Source of the DNA: Bufo bufo
Lineage: Eukaryota; Chordata; Amphibia; Anura; Bufonidae
NCBI RefSeq assembly: GCF_905171765.1
Contig: NC_053390.1
Coordinates: 507,442,301 to 507,506,300, forward strand
Reading direction: 5' to 3'
DNA length: 64,000 nucleotides
Made by a program: the position numbers and the translations under genes. Each line of letters opens with the position of its first letter. The first letter of the stretch is position 1. The notes beneath the pieces are model-generated. The model was not told where the DNA came from. It worked only from the letters and a program-made list of their open reading frames with translations, and ran no database searches. This document shows, piece after piece, positions 11,190 through 22,658 of this stretch.

Positions 11190-12417
11190 TGCCTGGTTCA
11201 TTTTTATGAACGTCAGCTTGTCCACATTGGCTGTAGACAGGCGGCTGCGTTTGTCTGTAATGACGCCCCCTGCCGTGCTGAATACACGTTCAGACAAAAC
11301 GCTGGCCGCCGGCCTTTAGCACCTCCAAGGCATAAAAGGCTAGCTCTGGCCACGTGGACAATTTGGAGACCCAGAAGTTGAATGGGGCCGAACCATCAGT
11401 CAGTACGTGGAGGGGTGTGCACACGTACTGTTCCACCATGTTAGTGAAATGTTGCCTCCTGCTAACACGTTCCGTATCAGGTGGTGGTGCAGTTAGCTGT
11501 GGCGTGTTCACAAAACTTTTCCACATCTCTGCCATGCTAACCCTGCCCTCAGAGGAGCTGGCCGTGACACAGCTGCGTTGGCGACCTCTTGCTCCTCCTC
11601 TGCCTTCGCCTTGGGCTTCCACTTGTTCCCCTGTGACATTTGGGAATGCTCTCAGTAGCGCGTCTACCAATATGCGCTTGTACTCGCGCATCTTCCTATC
11701 ACGCTCCAGCGCAGGAAGTAAGGTGGGCACATTGTCTTTGTACCGTGGATCCAACAGGGTGGCAACCCAGTAGTCCGCACACGTTAAAATGTGGGCAACT
11801 CTGCTGTCGTTGCGCAGGCACTGCAGCATGTAGTCGCTCATGTGTGCCAGGCTGCCCAGAGGTAAGGACAAGCTGTCCTCTGTGGGAGGCGTATCGTCAT
11901 CGTCCTGCGTTTCCCCCCCAGCCACGCACCAGTGATGGGCCCGAGCTGCGTTGGGTGCCACCCCGCTGTGAACATGCTTCATCCTCATCCTCCTCCACCT
12001 CCTCCTCCTCCTCATCCTCCAGTAGTGGGCCCTGGCTGGCCACATTTGTACCTGGCCTCTGCTGTTGCAAAAAACCTCCCTCTGAGTCACTTCTGGGAGA
12101 CTGGCCTGAAAGTGCTAAAAATGACCCCTCTTCCTCCTCCTCCTGGGCCACCTCCTCTTCCATCATTGCCCTAAGTGTTTTCTCAAGGAGACATAGAAGT
12201 GGTATTGTAACGCTGATAACGGCTTCATCGCCACTGGCCATGTTGGTGGAGTACTCGAAACAGCGCAACAGGGCACACAGGTCTCGCATGGAGGCCCAGT
12301 CATTGGTGGTGAAGTGGTGCTGTTCCGCAGTGCGACTGACCCGTGCGTGCTGCAGCTGAAACTCCACTATGGCCTGCTGCTGCTCGCACAGTCTGTCCAG
12401 TGTAAAAAGATTCCTTA
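11190..12417 (-). pseudogene. hAT transposase (ZBED type), truncated and frameshifted
   Basis: C-terminal half of a hAT transposase. An acidic low-complexity stretch encoded near 12000-12030 is followed by DYWVATLLDPRYKD and a dimerisation region with FNFWVSKLSTWPELA. The final PAASVLSERVFS lies in a different frame (about 11310-11275), showing a frameshift near 11310; another shift lies in the acidic region. The N-terminus, including the BED finger, is lost at the junction with BEL/Pao sequence near 12417. It is similar to the hAT at 48832-51191 but a separate copy. Confidence 0.8.
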
Positions 12418-12699
12418 GTGAGCAAGGATGCACTTGGATTTTCAATTTCCCTCATTCTTCTCACATGGGAGGAGCCTGGGAAAGAATGATTGGTATAGCC
12501 CGCAGAATCTTGAACTCTATCTTCCTACAAGTGGGCAATGCTAGACTCTCTCATGAATGCCTTACAACCTTTATGGCCGAAGTCTCAGCCATTATCAATG
12601 CCAGACCCTTGGCTCCGATATCAAATGACCCAGGAGATCCAATCAGGGGCGTAGCTAGAAATGCATGGGCCCCATAGCAAAAAAAATTTATGGGCCCCC

Positions 12700-13560
12700 C
12701 CCCCCATGCCATCCACAGATCCCCCTCCCCTAAATAGTGCCAACCACAGATCCCCCTCCCCTAAATAGTGCCATCCACAGATCCCCCTCCCCTAAATAGT
12801 GCCATCCACAGATCCCCCTCCCCTAAATAGTGCCATCCACAGATCCCCCTCCCCTAAATAGTGCCATCCACAGATCCCCCTCCCCTAAATAGTGCCATCC
12901 ACAGATCCCCCTCCCCTAAATAGTGCCATCCACAGATCCCCCTCCCCTAAATAGTGCCATCCACAGATCCCCCTCCCCTAAATAGTGCCATCCACAGATC
13001 CCCCTCCCCTAAATAGTGCCAACCACAGATCCCCCTCCCCTAAATAGTGCCATCCACAGATCCCCCTCCCCTAAATAGTGCCATCCACAGATCCCCCTCC
13101 CCTAAATAGTGCCATCCACAGATCCCCCTCCCCTAAATAGTGCCATCAACAGATCCCCCCCTCCCCTAAATAGTGCCATCCACAGATCCCCCTCCCCTAA
13201 ATAGTGCCATCCACAGATCCCCCTCCCCTAAATAGTGCCATCAACAGATCCCCCCCTCCCCTAAATAGTGCCATCCACAGATCCCCCTCCCCTAAATAGT
13301 GCCATCCACAGATCCCTCTCCCCTAAATACTGCCATCCACAGATCCCCCTTCCCTAAATAGTGCCATCCACAGATCCCCCTCCCCTAAATAGTGCCATCC
13401 ACAGATCCCTCTCCCCTAAATAGTGCCATCCACAGATCCCCCTCCCCTAAATAGTGCCATCCACAGATCCCCCTCCCCTAAATAGTGCCATCAACAGATC
13501 CCCCCCTCCCCTAAATAGTGCCATACACAGATCCCCCTCCCCTAAACAGTGCCATCCACA
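12700..13560. repeat. 31-bp minisatellite, about 27 units
   Basis: The unit contains ATAGTGCCATCCACAGATCC followed by CCCTCCCCTAA. Variants (CCAACC, CATCAACAG with extra C, CCCTCTC, TACTGCC) form a mosaic, so units have been copied in blocks. There are no spacers, so this is not CRISPR. Confidence 0.95.
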
Positions 13561-13796
13561 GTATCAGGTGCCTCCCCCCCCCCATGTGCCAGTCAGTATC
13601 AGGTGCCAACCCCCCCCCCCAGGTGCCAGTATCAGGTCAGGTACCAACCCCCCTCCCCCCATGTGCCAGTATCAAGTGCCCCCCCGCTCCCCCCATGGCA
13701 GTAACAGTCGGGTATTAAAAAAAATAATGTCAGCGATGCGATGCAGCCTCTTCCTGTGTCCCTCCCTGTATGTCACTGCTTGTATTTCAGAAAAGG

Positions 13797-13872
13797 TTTC
13801 TGCTGGGATTCGAACCCATGACCTTTCTGTATCAGAAGCAGAGCACCTAACCACAAGACCATAAGAGAAGCC
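13797..13872 (-). tRNA. tRNA-like sequence (pseudo-tRNA or SINE head)
   Basis: The minus strand has an A-box-like TGGTCTTGTGGTTAGGTGC and a B box GGTTCGAATCC at tRNA-like spacing. A possible anticodon arm is TCTGC-TTCTGAT-ACAGA (CTG in the loop), and acceptor strands GGCTTCT/AGAAACC pair at six of seven positions. Extra bases next to the T arm and stem mismatches argue against a working tRNA. Confidence 0.4.
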
Positions 13873-14543
13873 TTGCTGCTGACTGAAGGGGGCCCTGAAC
13901 ATTAAGACATCGATATTTAACTAACTTGAAAATAAACTGTCGGGCCCCGAAGCAGCTGCTTCCCCGGTAGTTACGCCACCTCCTGGCTGCCTGTGTGTAG
14001 TGTCTGTGTGTGTTAATAAAAAAAAATAAATGAATGCGGTCGGACGGGCCCCCCAGTGGCGTAGGGCCCCATAGCCACTGCTATGGCTATCCCTACGCCA
14101 CTGGATCCAATACTGCTTACACCTGCCTCTCTACTTACCCAAAAGACTGGAATCGTGAGTGCTCCTTCTGGAGAGTTTGGCACCAAAGATCTCTACAAAC
14201 GCCAATGGAGACAAGTGCAAGGCCTTGCCGATACTTTCTGGAATAGGTGGAAGAAGCAATATCTTCCCACTTTACAGACAAGAACCAAATGGCACACAGT
14301 TAAACCCAACCTAAAACCTGATGACATTGTTCTTGTTAAAGACTCTCAGGCTCAAAGAAATCATTGGCCTTTGGGCCTCATTACTAAAGTGTTTCCAAAT
14401 GAAGACGGACATGTCCGTAAAGTTGAGGTCAAGATTTTCATACAAAATGACACCAAACTGTTTATCAGACCTACTTCCGAACTAATCCTACTGTTATCTG
14501 TTGAGGACTCTAATAGTGACATCGGCTGATGTCAAGCGGGGAG

Positions 14544-14970
14544 TGTGCTGTCTTCACTATTGCATAGTCTGTTCATTTGTGTGCCTTCAGCACCATCTAG
14601 TGACCTTTAGCTGTAAGTGCATCTTTTGCCTTGTTAAGTTATGCATATTCATTAGGTCACCTGACTTCCTGCTCACAGTGCTTTCTGGGAAAGAGACAGG
14701 CTCCTGCTTCCTTTTCTCCTCACCTCATGGAAGGAGCAGCTACTCATTGTGTGTCTCTTACTAAAGCATCGTCGGTAAGGGATTAATTCATGTTTTTGTA
14801 TTGGTTTTGTGTACATTGTGCTGTATACTCTTGTATGTTCATTTTCTCATAGTTTACCTTATCTACTGCCGGTTAATAAAAACCACAGACTACAGAAACA
14901 AGTCTCATCTTATTAACTAGTAGAATGGTGATATCTGCCTGTTGAACTGCATACAGACCCCGGGGGTACA
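14544..14970 (+). repeat. BEL/Pao 3' LTR
   Basis: Follows the pol stop and a purine tract (AAGCGGGGAG). Begins TGTGCTGTCTTC, has AATAAA near 14875, and ends near GGGGGTACA. No matching 5' LTR is in the window, so the exact end is inferred. Confidence 0.6.
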
Positions 14971-14983
14971 TGTTGTGAGAACA

Positions 14984-15405
14984 GGACAACCCAGATTGGC
15001 GCACTGAATTTGCAGAATGGGCAAAACAAAAATTGGAACAGGACCCTCAGTTTCCACAGAAGATTTTGTTCAGTGATGAGGCAAACTTTTATGTGAATGG
15101 TGAAGTTAACAAACAAAACCACCGCTATTGGTCTGACACTAACCCACATTGGATAGATCCCTCCAAGACTGTTTGAACAAAAAAATTTATGGTATGGTGT
15201 GGTATATGGGGTACAAAGATAGTGGGGCCATTCTTCATTAATGAAAACCTCAAGGTTTGCGAAATTGCTACATGATGATGCGTTTCCCTCTTTATGCACT
15301 GAAGCTGGCACGTTCCAAGATGGTGCACCACCACATTATGGGTGTCAGGTCCGAGCATTCCTAGATGAACAGTTTCCTGGAAAGTGGATTGGTCGTCGTG
15401 GGCCA
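14984..15405 (+). pseudogene. DD41D mariner transposase fragment
   Basis: Closely matches the middle of the mariner gene at 35625-36675, from the AEWAKQKLEQDPQF region to GKWIGRRG. It contains the first catalytic Asp (FSDEANFYVN) but has small deletions, including the loss near 15320 of the segment preceding the second Asp. Both element ends are missing. Confidence 0.8.
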
Positions 15406-16128
15406 ATCGTCGTGGGTACCCTTTTTTTTTTTTTTCTTTATTTGAACAACCCACTCTTTTTTTTTTTTTTAAACTTTATTTAACAATCCACTTGTACCCT
15501 TTTTTTTTTTTAAACTTTATTTAACAATCCACTTGTACCCTTTTTTTTTTTTTTGGTCAAACTGCCTGATGTGTGAACTATGTGTCTAAGGTATGTATGT
15601 AGTGTATGTGATGAGTGTCAAACATGTGCACAAGCAGCAACCTTGTAAGTAATCAACTCAGTAATGGCACCAGGACCCAGCTGCCAGAGTTTAACCTGCT
15701 GAACCCAGGTGACTCGCAGCCCCTGTATGAACTTAGATACAGGTTATGCTGAGACAGGCAATGAGCTCCAACTATGTGACAATGCTGCCCATTGGTGCCA
15801 AAACTTGAATTGCATGTGCCTGAACGCAGTGAGGAGAAGCGATCCTCCGGCACACTTCCCCCTCTCTACACACCCTCCTACCCTCCTCCACGTTGCCACG
15901 CTCCCCAAACAAACCAGTTATCTTGGAAAACGACCTGAACAGCTTGCAGACTGAAGGGAAAGGTACACCCGGCTTCTCTGAGATCCGACTCGTGCAGGAC
16001 GCTTGCTGATGACGTCACACCCGGAAGTAGCAGACGTCCGAATGCCGACGTGCTGCCTGGGAGAGCCAGACTGCTTAAGACAGGTACCGGCCCCTCCCAC
16101 AAATCCAGGCTAGCCTGCGGCCAGCCTT
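15406..16128. other. Poly-T tandem repeat and unassigned GC-rich sequence
   Basis: 15416-15556 holds three to four units of a T-tract plus AAACTTTATTTAACAATCCACTTGTACCC. The remainder has no recognised protein. The stretch CCCCTCCCACAAATCCAGGC near 16089 resembles the terminal block of the Ngaro-like element at 9165, so part may be YR-retroelement debris. Confidence 0.4.
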
Positions 16129-17577
16129 AACACTTACACGCACTTCATACGTTTCAAAGGCTTTTATCGACAATTACATGACATTTATGCAAAGAGTCAG
16201 TATTTGCAGTGTTGGCCCTTTTTTTTCAGGACCCCTACAATTCGACTGGGCATGCTCTCAATCAACTTCTGGGCCAATTCCTGACTGATAGCAACCCATT
16301 CTTTCATAATCACTTCTTGGAGTTTGTCAGAATTAGTTGGTTTTTGTTTGTCCACCCGCCTCTTGAGGATTGACCACAAGTTCTCAATGGGATTAAGATC
16401 TGGGGAGTTTCCAGGCCATGGACCCAAAATGTCAATGTTTTGGTCCCCGAGCCACTTAGTTATCACTTTTGCCTTATGGCACGGTGCTCCATCGTGCTGG
16501 AAAATGCATTGTTCTTCACCAAACTGTTGTTGGATTGTTGGAAGAAGTTGCTGTTGGAGGGTGTTTTGGTACCATTCTTTATTCATGGCTGTATTTTGGG
16601 GCAAAATTGTGAGTGAGCCCACTCCCTTGGATGAGAAGCAACCCCACACATGAATGGTCTCAGGATGCTTTACTGTTGGCATGACACAGAACTGATGGTA
16701 GCGCTCACCTTTTCTTCTCCGGACAAGCCTTTTTCCAGATGCCCCAAACAATCAGAAAGTGGCTTTATCAGAGAATATGACTTTGCCCCAGTCCTCAGCA
16801 GTCCATTCACCATACTTTCTGCAGAAGATCAATCTGTCCCTGATGTTTTTTTTGGAGAGAAGTGGCTTCTTTGCTAACCTTCTTGACACCAAGCCATCTT
16901 CCAAAAGTCTTCGCCTCACTGTGCGTGCAGATGCGCTCACACCTGCCTGCTGCCATTCCTGAGCAAGCTCTGCACTGGTGGCACTCCGATCCCGCAGCTG
17001 AATCCTCTTTAGGAGACGATCCTGGCGCTTGCTGGACTTTCTTGGACGCCCTGAAGCCTTCTTAACAAGAATTGAACCTCTTTTCTTGAAGTTCTTGATG
17101 ATCCTATAAATTGTTGTTTGAGGTGCAATCTTAGTAGCCACAATATCCTTCCCTGTGAAGCCATTTTTATGCAACGCAATGATGGCTGCACGCGTTTCTT
17201 TGCAGATCACCATGGTTAACAAAGGAAGAACAAGGATTTCAAGCATCACCCTCCTTTTAACATGTCAAGTCTGCCATTTTAACCCAATCAGCCTGACATA
17301 ATGATCTCCAGCCTTGTGCTCGTCAACATTCTCACCTGAGTTAACAAGACGATTACTGAAATGATCTCAGCAGGTCCTTTAATGACAGCAATGAAATGCA
17401 GTGGAAAGTTTTTTTTGGGATTAAGTTAATTTTCATGGCAAAGAAGGACTATGCAATTCATCTGATCACTCTTCATAACATTCTGGAGTATATGCAAATT
17501 GCTATTATAAAAACTTAAGCAGCAACTTTTCCAATTTCCAATATTTATGTAATTCTCAAAACTTTTGGCCACGACTG
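16129..17577 (-). mobile_element. Tc1/mariner element of DD35E type, left end truncated
   Basis: The right end ends TTTTGGCCACGACTG next to TA (17578-17579). The left end lacks the matching inverted repeat and starts inside the element near 16129. Its gene has 35 residues between the second and third catalytic positions, the spacing of the described DD35E (Traveler) family; the name is a suggestion. Confidence 0.75.
16197..17213 (-). pseudogene. DD35E Tc1-like transposase with one stop
   Basis: ATG at 17211-17213 (MVICKETRAAIIAL). N-terminal helix-turn-helix domains, including TIYRIIKNFKKRGS and a GRPRKSSKR hook, precede the catalytic core: FSDKATF (first Asp), FQHDGAPCHK (second Asp), PDLNPIENLW (Glu). 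A TGA at 16752-16754, where the family has Trp, splits the gene just after the first Asp; the frame continues beyond it. Otherwise near full length, about 338 codons. Confidence 0.88.
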
Positions 17578-17579
17578 TA

Positions 17580-18588
17580 TGAAGTGGAACATGGTATAAA
17601 TGACTTGCTATGGACTGGAAGTCGTTGATGGCAGGATCGAAGATCCTGACCAAAATGCCTTTTTTTTTTTTTGGTGGCCAGTGAGTGGGTTCCAGGGCAG
17701 CGGAGGGGATGGCCCTATGGGAGAACCACATGCGCACCGACCAAAACACTGACGGAAACCCGGGAAGCACAGTGGAAAGGATGCGGGAATGAACTGAATG
17801 ACATTTATCAGCAGGAGCAACCCTGAAACATGCAGCTGTTTAGCTGAGTGCTCCCGGCCTGGATCCGAGTACCAGTCTCCCTGAGAAGTGAAGGGGTCCT
17901 TTATTGTGGGTACTGGCCCCTTGGAGCAGCGCGGCTGGCCACGGGCTGCTAGACTCGTGAGCCCTGCTTGACACTTAGTCTGGTGTACAGGCCGGCTTAA
18001 ACAGCACTAGGGTTGGCTCTGCTGGAGGCTGGGCCTGACCGCACCGAGACACGCTGTGCGATGTGCACAGACAGGCGCATGCTGTATGGGAGCATGCATC
18101 CGCCTGGACGGAATCATTGTAGTGTCCACTGAAAATGGAAGGTTTATATGTTTTTTTTTATTATTATAATTTTTTTTGCCTGATGAGGGTCAAGACATGA
18201 CATGCTGACAGGGAGGACTGTGATAATGAACAGATGAGAAGGCGGTGGTAAGGGGCGCCGTGCGAGCCAACAGACAGGTGGAGGCAGCGCAACGGCAGAA
18301 GCGGTGGGACCTGGCGGCCCTGTCTCGCGAGATTTCGAGCGCTGGTCGTCACGAAGGAGGTCGTAGATGGCAGGATCAGAAGCGGCGTCCCACGTGGGGA
18401 GCGGAGGACGCAGGAGTCTGCATGGGGAAACCTAAAAGAAAGGTGGGTGGGGATGACTTAAAGAGCACTACGCTCCTCCCACAAAAGCAGGCTGAGAATC
18501 TCAGCCTGCTGGATATGTGGAGAGTCCATGACTGAAACGTCATGCACATATTGCACCACGACAGATTCACAAACATACATGATTCTTT
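17580..18588. other. Unassigned sequence with a YR-retroelement terminal block
   Basis: No convincing gene. About 18459-18526 (CTTAAAGAGCACTACGC through CTGAGAATCTCAGCCTGC) matches 9153-9215 of the Ngaro-like element and shows that site without the TTAA insertion. The preceding GC-rich kilobase may be the same element's terminal region. Confidence 0.4.
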
Positions 18589-18592
18589 TTAA

Positions 18593-19022
18593 AGGGGTTG
18601 ACTCACTTCAGCAAATTACATTCATCATGTAGAGAAAGTTAATATAAGGCACTTACTAATGTATTGTTATTATCCATATTGCCTCCTTTGCTGGCTGGAT
18701 TCATTTTTCCATCACATTATACACTGCTCGTTTCAAGCAGTGGTGGACGTGTTTGCACACTATAGGAAAAAGCGCTGGGCTCTTTGGTGGCTGGGACCAT
18801 CAGATTGTACATGGGCTGGTGCTTTTTCCTATAGTGTGCAAGCACGACCACCACTGATGTAATACAGGGTGGTCGTAACCATGAAAAGCATTGTAAAATG
18901 TGATGGGAAAATGAACCAAGCCAGCAAAGGAAGCAATATGGATAATAACAATACATTAGAAAGTGCCTTGTAGTAACTTTCTCTACAAAACAAGTGCTAT
19001 TTGCTAAAGTGAGACAACTCTT
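18593..19022. mobile_element. Foldback MITE, TTAA type
   Basis: The left end AGGGGTTGACTCACTTCAGC pairs with right AAAGTGAGACAACTCTTTT. The arms also match at CCATATTGCCTCCTTTGCTGG / CCAGCAAAGGAAGCAATATGG. TTAA precedes the left end (18589-18592); the right target site is mutated. Confidence 0.75.
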
Positions 19023-19375
19023 TTGTGGCAAGTTTTATTTTCTATTCTACTTGGAGAAAGACCCTACTTGCACCATTACAATAGGAGTGCAATAAATCCT
19101 TTCCATATCTGCTTTAGCTATTTGTATGAGGTTTTATTTTGTATTTTTATCTTTTGTCTCATATGGTCATCTGCATGTTTTTATATTTTGTACTGTGTGT
19201 GTGTATATGTATGTGTGTGTATGTGTATGTGTATGTGTGTGTATATATATTACTTGAGTGACCTGCTAGTAACATTTTAATCAGAGGCAATAAATAATTT
19301 ACAACTTTTCAACAAGAATACTTCTAAAGAGACAGTTTTGTTATTTTTGCTTTATAGAGCTAAATTAACCTCTTA
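19022..19375. other. Low-copy A/T-rich sequence with a TG microsatellite
   Basis: A (TG)n/(TATG)n tract lies at about 19192-19252. The rest shows no repeat shared with the window. It may be host sequence. Confidence 0.4.
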
Positions 19376-19449
19376 AAGGGAATCTATCACCAGTGACCTC
19401 TCTAAAAAACTGTTTGCATAGACAAATAGCTGTGGTTTTAGCTGATTAA

Positions 19450-19762
19450 GGCCCCATTCACACGACTGTATTTCTGGTCCACCTCAGAGCCACATTTTTT
19501 GCAGATAGGATGCGGATCCATTCATTTAAATGGGTCCACAAAAAATGTGGACAGCTGTCCGCATCTGTATGTCCGTTCGGCAGCCCCGCTAAAAGGATAG
19601 AACATGTCCTATTCTTGTCCGTTTTGCAGAAAAGGATACGCATTGTTACAATAGATGCACAAAAAACGGATGCAACACCGATGTCACATGGACATAATCC
19701 ATATTTTTTGCAGATCCACATTTTGCAGACTGCAAAATACAAACGGTTGTGTGAATGCACCC
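19450..19762. mobile_element. Harbinger-like MITE
   Basis: Starts GGCCCCATTCACACGACTG and ends ACGGTTGTGTGAATGCACCC, an imperfect inverted repeat flanked by TAA (19447) and TTA (19763). Confidence 0.65.
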
Positions 19763-19877
19763 TTAAACAATATTTTTCTTTTGCTGTTCTGAGGATCTAT
19801 TGCCATTTTATGATACTTTTTGTTATTTTGCAAATAGTTCTTTGGTGCAATGAGGGTAACATAGTAATAGTTTCTAA

Positions 19878-20637
19878 GGCCTCTTTCACACTTGCGTTGT
19901 CCGGATCCGGCGTGTACTCCACTTGCCTGAATTACACGCCGGTTCCGGAAAAACGCAAGTGTACTGAAAGCATTTGAAGATGGAGCCGTCTTCAAATTGC
20001 GTTCAGTGTTACTATGGCAGCCAGGACGCTATTAAAGTCCTGGTTGCCATAGTAGGAGCGGGGAGCGGTATACTTACAGTCCGTGCGGCTCCCCGGTCGC
20101 TCCAGAATGACGTCAGAGCGCCCCATGCGCATGGATGACGTGATCCATGCGATCACGTGATCCATGCGCTTGGGGCGCCCTGACGTCACTCTGGAGCGAC
20201 CGGGGAGCCGCACGGACTGTAAGTATACTGCTCCCCCGCTCCCCACTACACTTTACTATGGCTGCTAGGACTTTGGTTACCATGGCTGCCAGGACGCTAT
20301 TCAGAAAAAGCTAAATGTCGGGTCCGGCAATGCGCCGAAACGACGTTTAGCTTAAGGCCGGATCCGGATCAATGCCTTTCAATGGGCATTAATTCCGGAT
20401 CCGGCCTTGCGGCAAGTCTTCAGGATTTTTGGCCGGAGCAAAAAGCGCAGCATGCTGCGGTATTTTCTCCGGCCAAAAAACGTTCCGTTCCGGAACTGAA
20501 GACATCCTGATGCATCCTGAACGGATTTCACTCCATTCAGAATGCATTAGGATAAAACTGATCAGGATTCTTCCGGCATAGAGCCCCGACGACGGAACTC
20601 TATGCCGGAAGAAAAGAACGCAGGTGTGAAAGAGCCC
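19878..20637. mobile_element. Harbinger-like MITE with exact TAA duplication
   Basis: GGCCTCTTTCACACTTGCG to CGCAGGTGTGAAAGAGCCC, flanked by TAA at 19875-19877 and 20638-20640. The interior has a long palindrome near 20060-20240 (GCTCCCCGGTCGCTCCAGA and its complement). Confidence 0.8.
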
Positions 20638-20809
20638 TAAGGCTGAAAAAAGACATCTGTCCATCCAGTTGAGCCTGTCATCCTGAAAGTTGCAGGGTGT
20701 CACCGTTGCTCTTGTTGCAACCAAGCTCCACTCCTTTCTGTGGCTAGTCCCTCCCTTACTGCTTTGCCACTGCCTGGCACTGTCTATAGAAAGGAGTAGC
20801 GCTTGGGTG

Positions 20810-21907
20810 CAGTGCAGTTTCTAGGTAAAATTTCTCTCAGGGCGAGTGTCAAAAAAACTCCCCCCCCCCTCAAAACTGAAATGAGTGTCTCCCCATTGTA
20901 AAAAATGTGGAACCACATTGCACGGACGGTCACAGTGACGCACCCAGTGATGCACCGTCCCACAGACTCAGGCTCTCACTCACAGCAGGCTTCTTTCTCA
21001 GCACTGCTCCGGGCAGGCAGTAACAGGCAGGCAGTGCGGGCGGCGGTGCTCACCTCACTCACTGTACGTCACGCGGCGCGTGACGTACAGTGAGTGAGCG
21101 CCGCCGCCCGCAGAGCCTGCCTGTGGGGGGACATTATTTTTAATAAGGATCACTATGGACATTATTTAGAATGGAGGCTGCTGTGGGTGTCATTATAACT
21201 GTATAATGTCTGATAGGCCTAGTCCTGAGTTATATTACCCTGCCCTGTATAATAATGTACCCTGATACCCCTTAGTTATATTACTCCAGCGGGGTAATAT
21301 AACTAAGGGGTATCAGGGATGGGTACATTATTATACAGGGCATGGGCAGGGTAATATAACTCAGCTCAGGACTAGCCCTATCAGACATTATACAGTTATA
21401 ATGACACCCACAGCAGCCTCCATTCTAAATAATGTCCATAGTGATCCTTATTAAACTTAATGTCCCCCACAGTGACAGTGGCCCCCATTTTCATGTCTCC
21501 CACAGTGGCCCCCCCCATTGTAATTAATGCCCCCCCATTATAATTAATGCCCCCCCCCATTGTAATTAATGCCCCCCCCAGACCATCACTCACCTCACAG
21601 CAGGCCTCAGCACTGCTCAGGGGCTCAGGGCGGGTGGTAACAGGCAGGCAGTGCGGCGCTCACTCACTGTACGTCACGCGCCTGCGCCGCCTAGTGGGAG
21701 GAGCAGGCGCGTGACGTCAGTAAGTGCCGCCCGCACTGTCTGAAGAGTGAGAGGACTAGTCGGCACTTGGCAGGTCAGGTGAGATGTCAGAGGGAGGGAG
21801 CCAGGGCGCACGGCAGGGAAACTACAAGAGGGCGCCCCTGCTGGCGCCCCCCTTCTGACAGCGCCCCGGGCGGACGCCCGTCCCGCCCGCCCCTAGATAC
21901 GGCCCCG
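20810..21907. mobile_element. hAT-type non-autonomous element
   Basis: Flanked by the 8-bp duplication CTTGGGTG (20802-20809, 21908-21915). The ends CAGTGCAGTTTCTAGG and CCCCTAGATACGGCCCCG form a degenerate inverted repeat. A near-perfect palindrome of about 260 bp is centred near 21290 (arms with TTATATTACCCTGCCC). Flanking GC-rich GTACGTCACGCG motifs. Confidence 0.75.
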
Positions 21908-22059
21908 CTTGGGTGCAACCAGAGCAATAGTGACCCCCTCATTGCATCAAAGGTCTAATTTACATTAAGAAATTACTTGGAAACGGAGCCTCGGAAAAAC
22001 TGTTTTAATCAGGTGAATCACAACTATGTGGCTATGCAAACAGTTGGATAGCGAGGTTC

Positions 22060-22222
22060 TATTTTTTGGGGGGCATACGCCTTTTTGATCGCTTGGTGTT
22101 ACATCTTTAGTGATGTAAGGTGACAAAAGTTTTTTAGCAGTGTTTATTTTACGGTGTTCACCTGAGGGGTTTTAGGTCATGTGATATTTTTATAGAGCCG
22201 GTCGATACGGACGTGGCATTAC
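22060..22222. mobile_element. Fragment of the TTAA-flanked family (copy d)
   Basis: Shares GATCGCTTG, GATGTAAGGTGACAAAA and CATGTGATATTTTTATAGAG with copies a-c. It stops at TTAA 22223-22226, where piggyBac copy 3 begins. Confidence 0.75.
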
Positions 22223-22658
22223 TTAACCACTACAGGACCGCCGTACGCAGGATTGCGTCGGCCCTGTTATCCCGAGTGGACGCGCCGGCGCGTCATGTCG
22301 CGAGACGCGAGATTTCCTGTGAACGCGCGCACACAGGCGCGCGCGTTCACAGGAACTGCAGGTAATCGAGTGGATCTGCAGCCTGCCAGCAGCGATCATT
22401 CGCTGGCAGGCTGTAGATCCGATTTTTTTAACACCTTAAAGGTATATTAGACGCTGTTTTGATAACAGCGTCTAATATACCTGCTACCTGGTCCTCTGGT
22501 GGTCCCTTTTGCTTGGATCGACCACCAGAGGACACAGGCAGCTCTGTAAAGTAGCACCAAACACCACTACACTACACCCCCCCCGTCACTTATTAACCCC
22601 TGATCACCCCATATAGACTCCCTGATCACCCCCCTGTCACTGATCACCCCCCTGTATG

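Larger units (their letters stand above)
12644..14103. mobile_element. hAT-type non-autonomous element with minisatellite
   Basis: Starts CAGGGGCGTAGCTA, ends TACGCCACTG, and is flanked by the exact 8-bp duplication GATCCAAT (12636-12643 and 14104-14111). Contents: a 31-bp minisatellite, a C-rich stretch, a tRNA-like sequence, and an inner GTAGTTACGCCACCTC near 13970 that looks like a second element end. No transposase. Confidence 0.85.
12418..14529 (+). pseudogene. BEL/Pao pol, integrase C-terminal region, interrupted
   Basis: End of a BEL/Pao polyprotein. The first part (12418-12643) has GGAWERMIGIARRIL and INARPLAP, the conserved integrase tail. The second (14104-14529) has GLADTFWNRWKKQYLP and LKPDDIVLVKD, typical of the C-terminal BEL domain. 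A 1460-bp element with an 8-bp duplication separates them. Removing insert plus one duplicate (1468 bp) would restore one frame, so the gene was intact when the insertion happened. The stop is followed by a purine tract and an LTR. Upstream pol is absent. Confidence 0.85.
19376..22059. mobile_element. Foldback MITE split by three later insertions
   Basis: The left arm at 19376-19449 (AACTGTTTGCATAGACAAAT) pairs with the right arm at about 21995-22055 (TATGCAAACAGTT). The interior holds elements at 19450-19762, 19878-20637 and 20810-21907. The left end AAAGGGAATCTATCACC resembles the TTAA-type MITEs at 55370 and 56510; the right terminus is lost at about 22059. Confidence 0.6.

Noticed and set aside
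11640..12359. Plus-strand 239-codon frame
   Set aside because: Antisense shadow of the hAT gene; its Ser/Pro-rich sequence mirrors the acidic coding run on the other strand.
12700..13560. Regular direct repeats resembling a CRISPR array
   Set aside because: Units are contiguous 31-mers without unique spacers, inside a transposon, in eukaryotic DNA.
13454..13864. Proline-rich 136-codon frame
   Set aside because: Translation of the minisatellite and C-rich tract running into the tRNA-like sequence.
19192..19252. TG tract as a regulatory Z-DNA element
   Set aside because: A plain microsatellite with no supporting context.
20300..20350. GCCGAAACGACG as a hammerhead box
   Set aside because: No CTGANGA box at the right distance.
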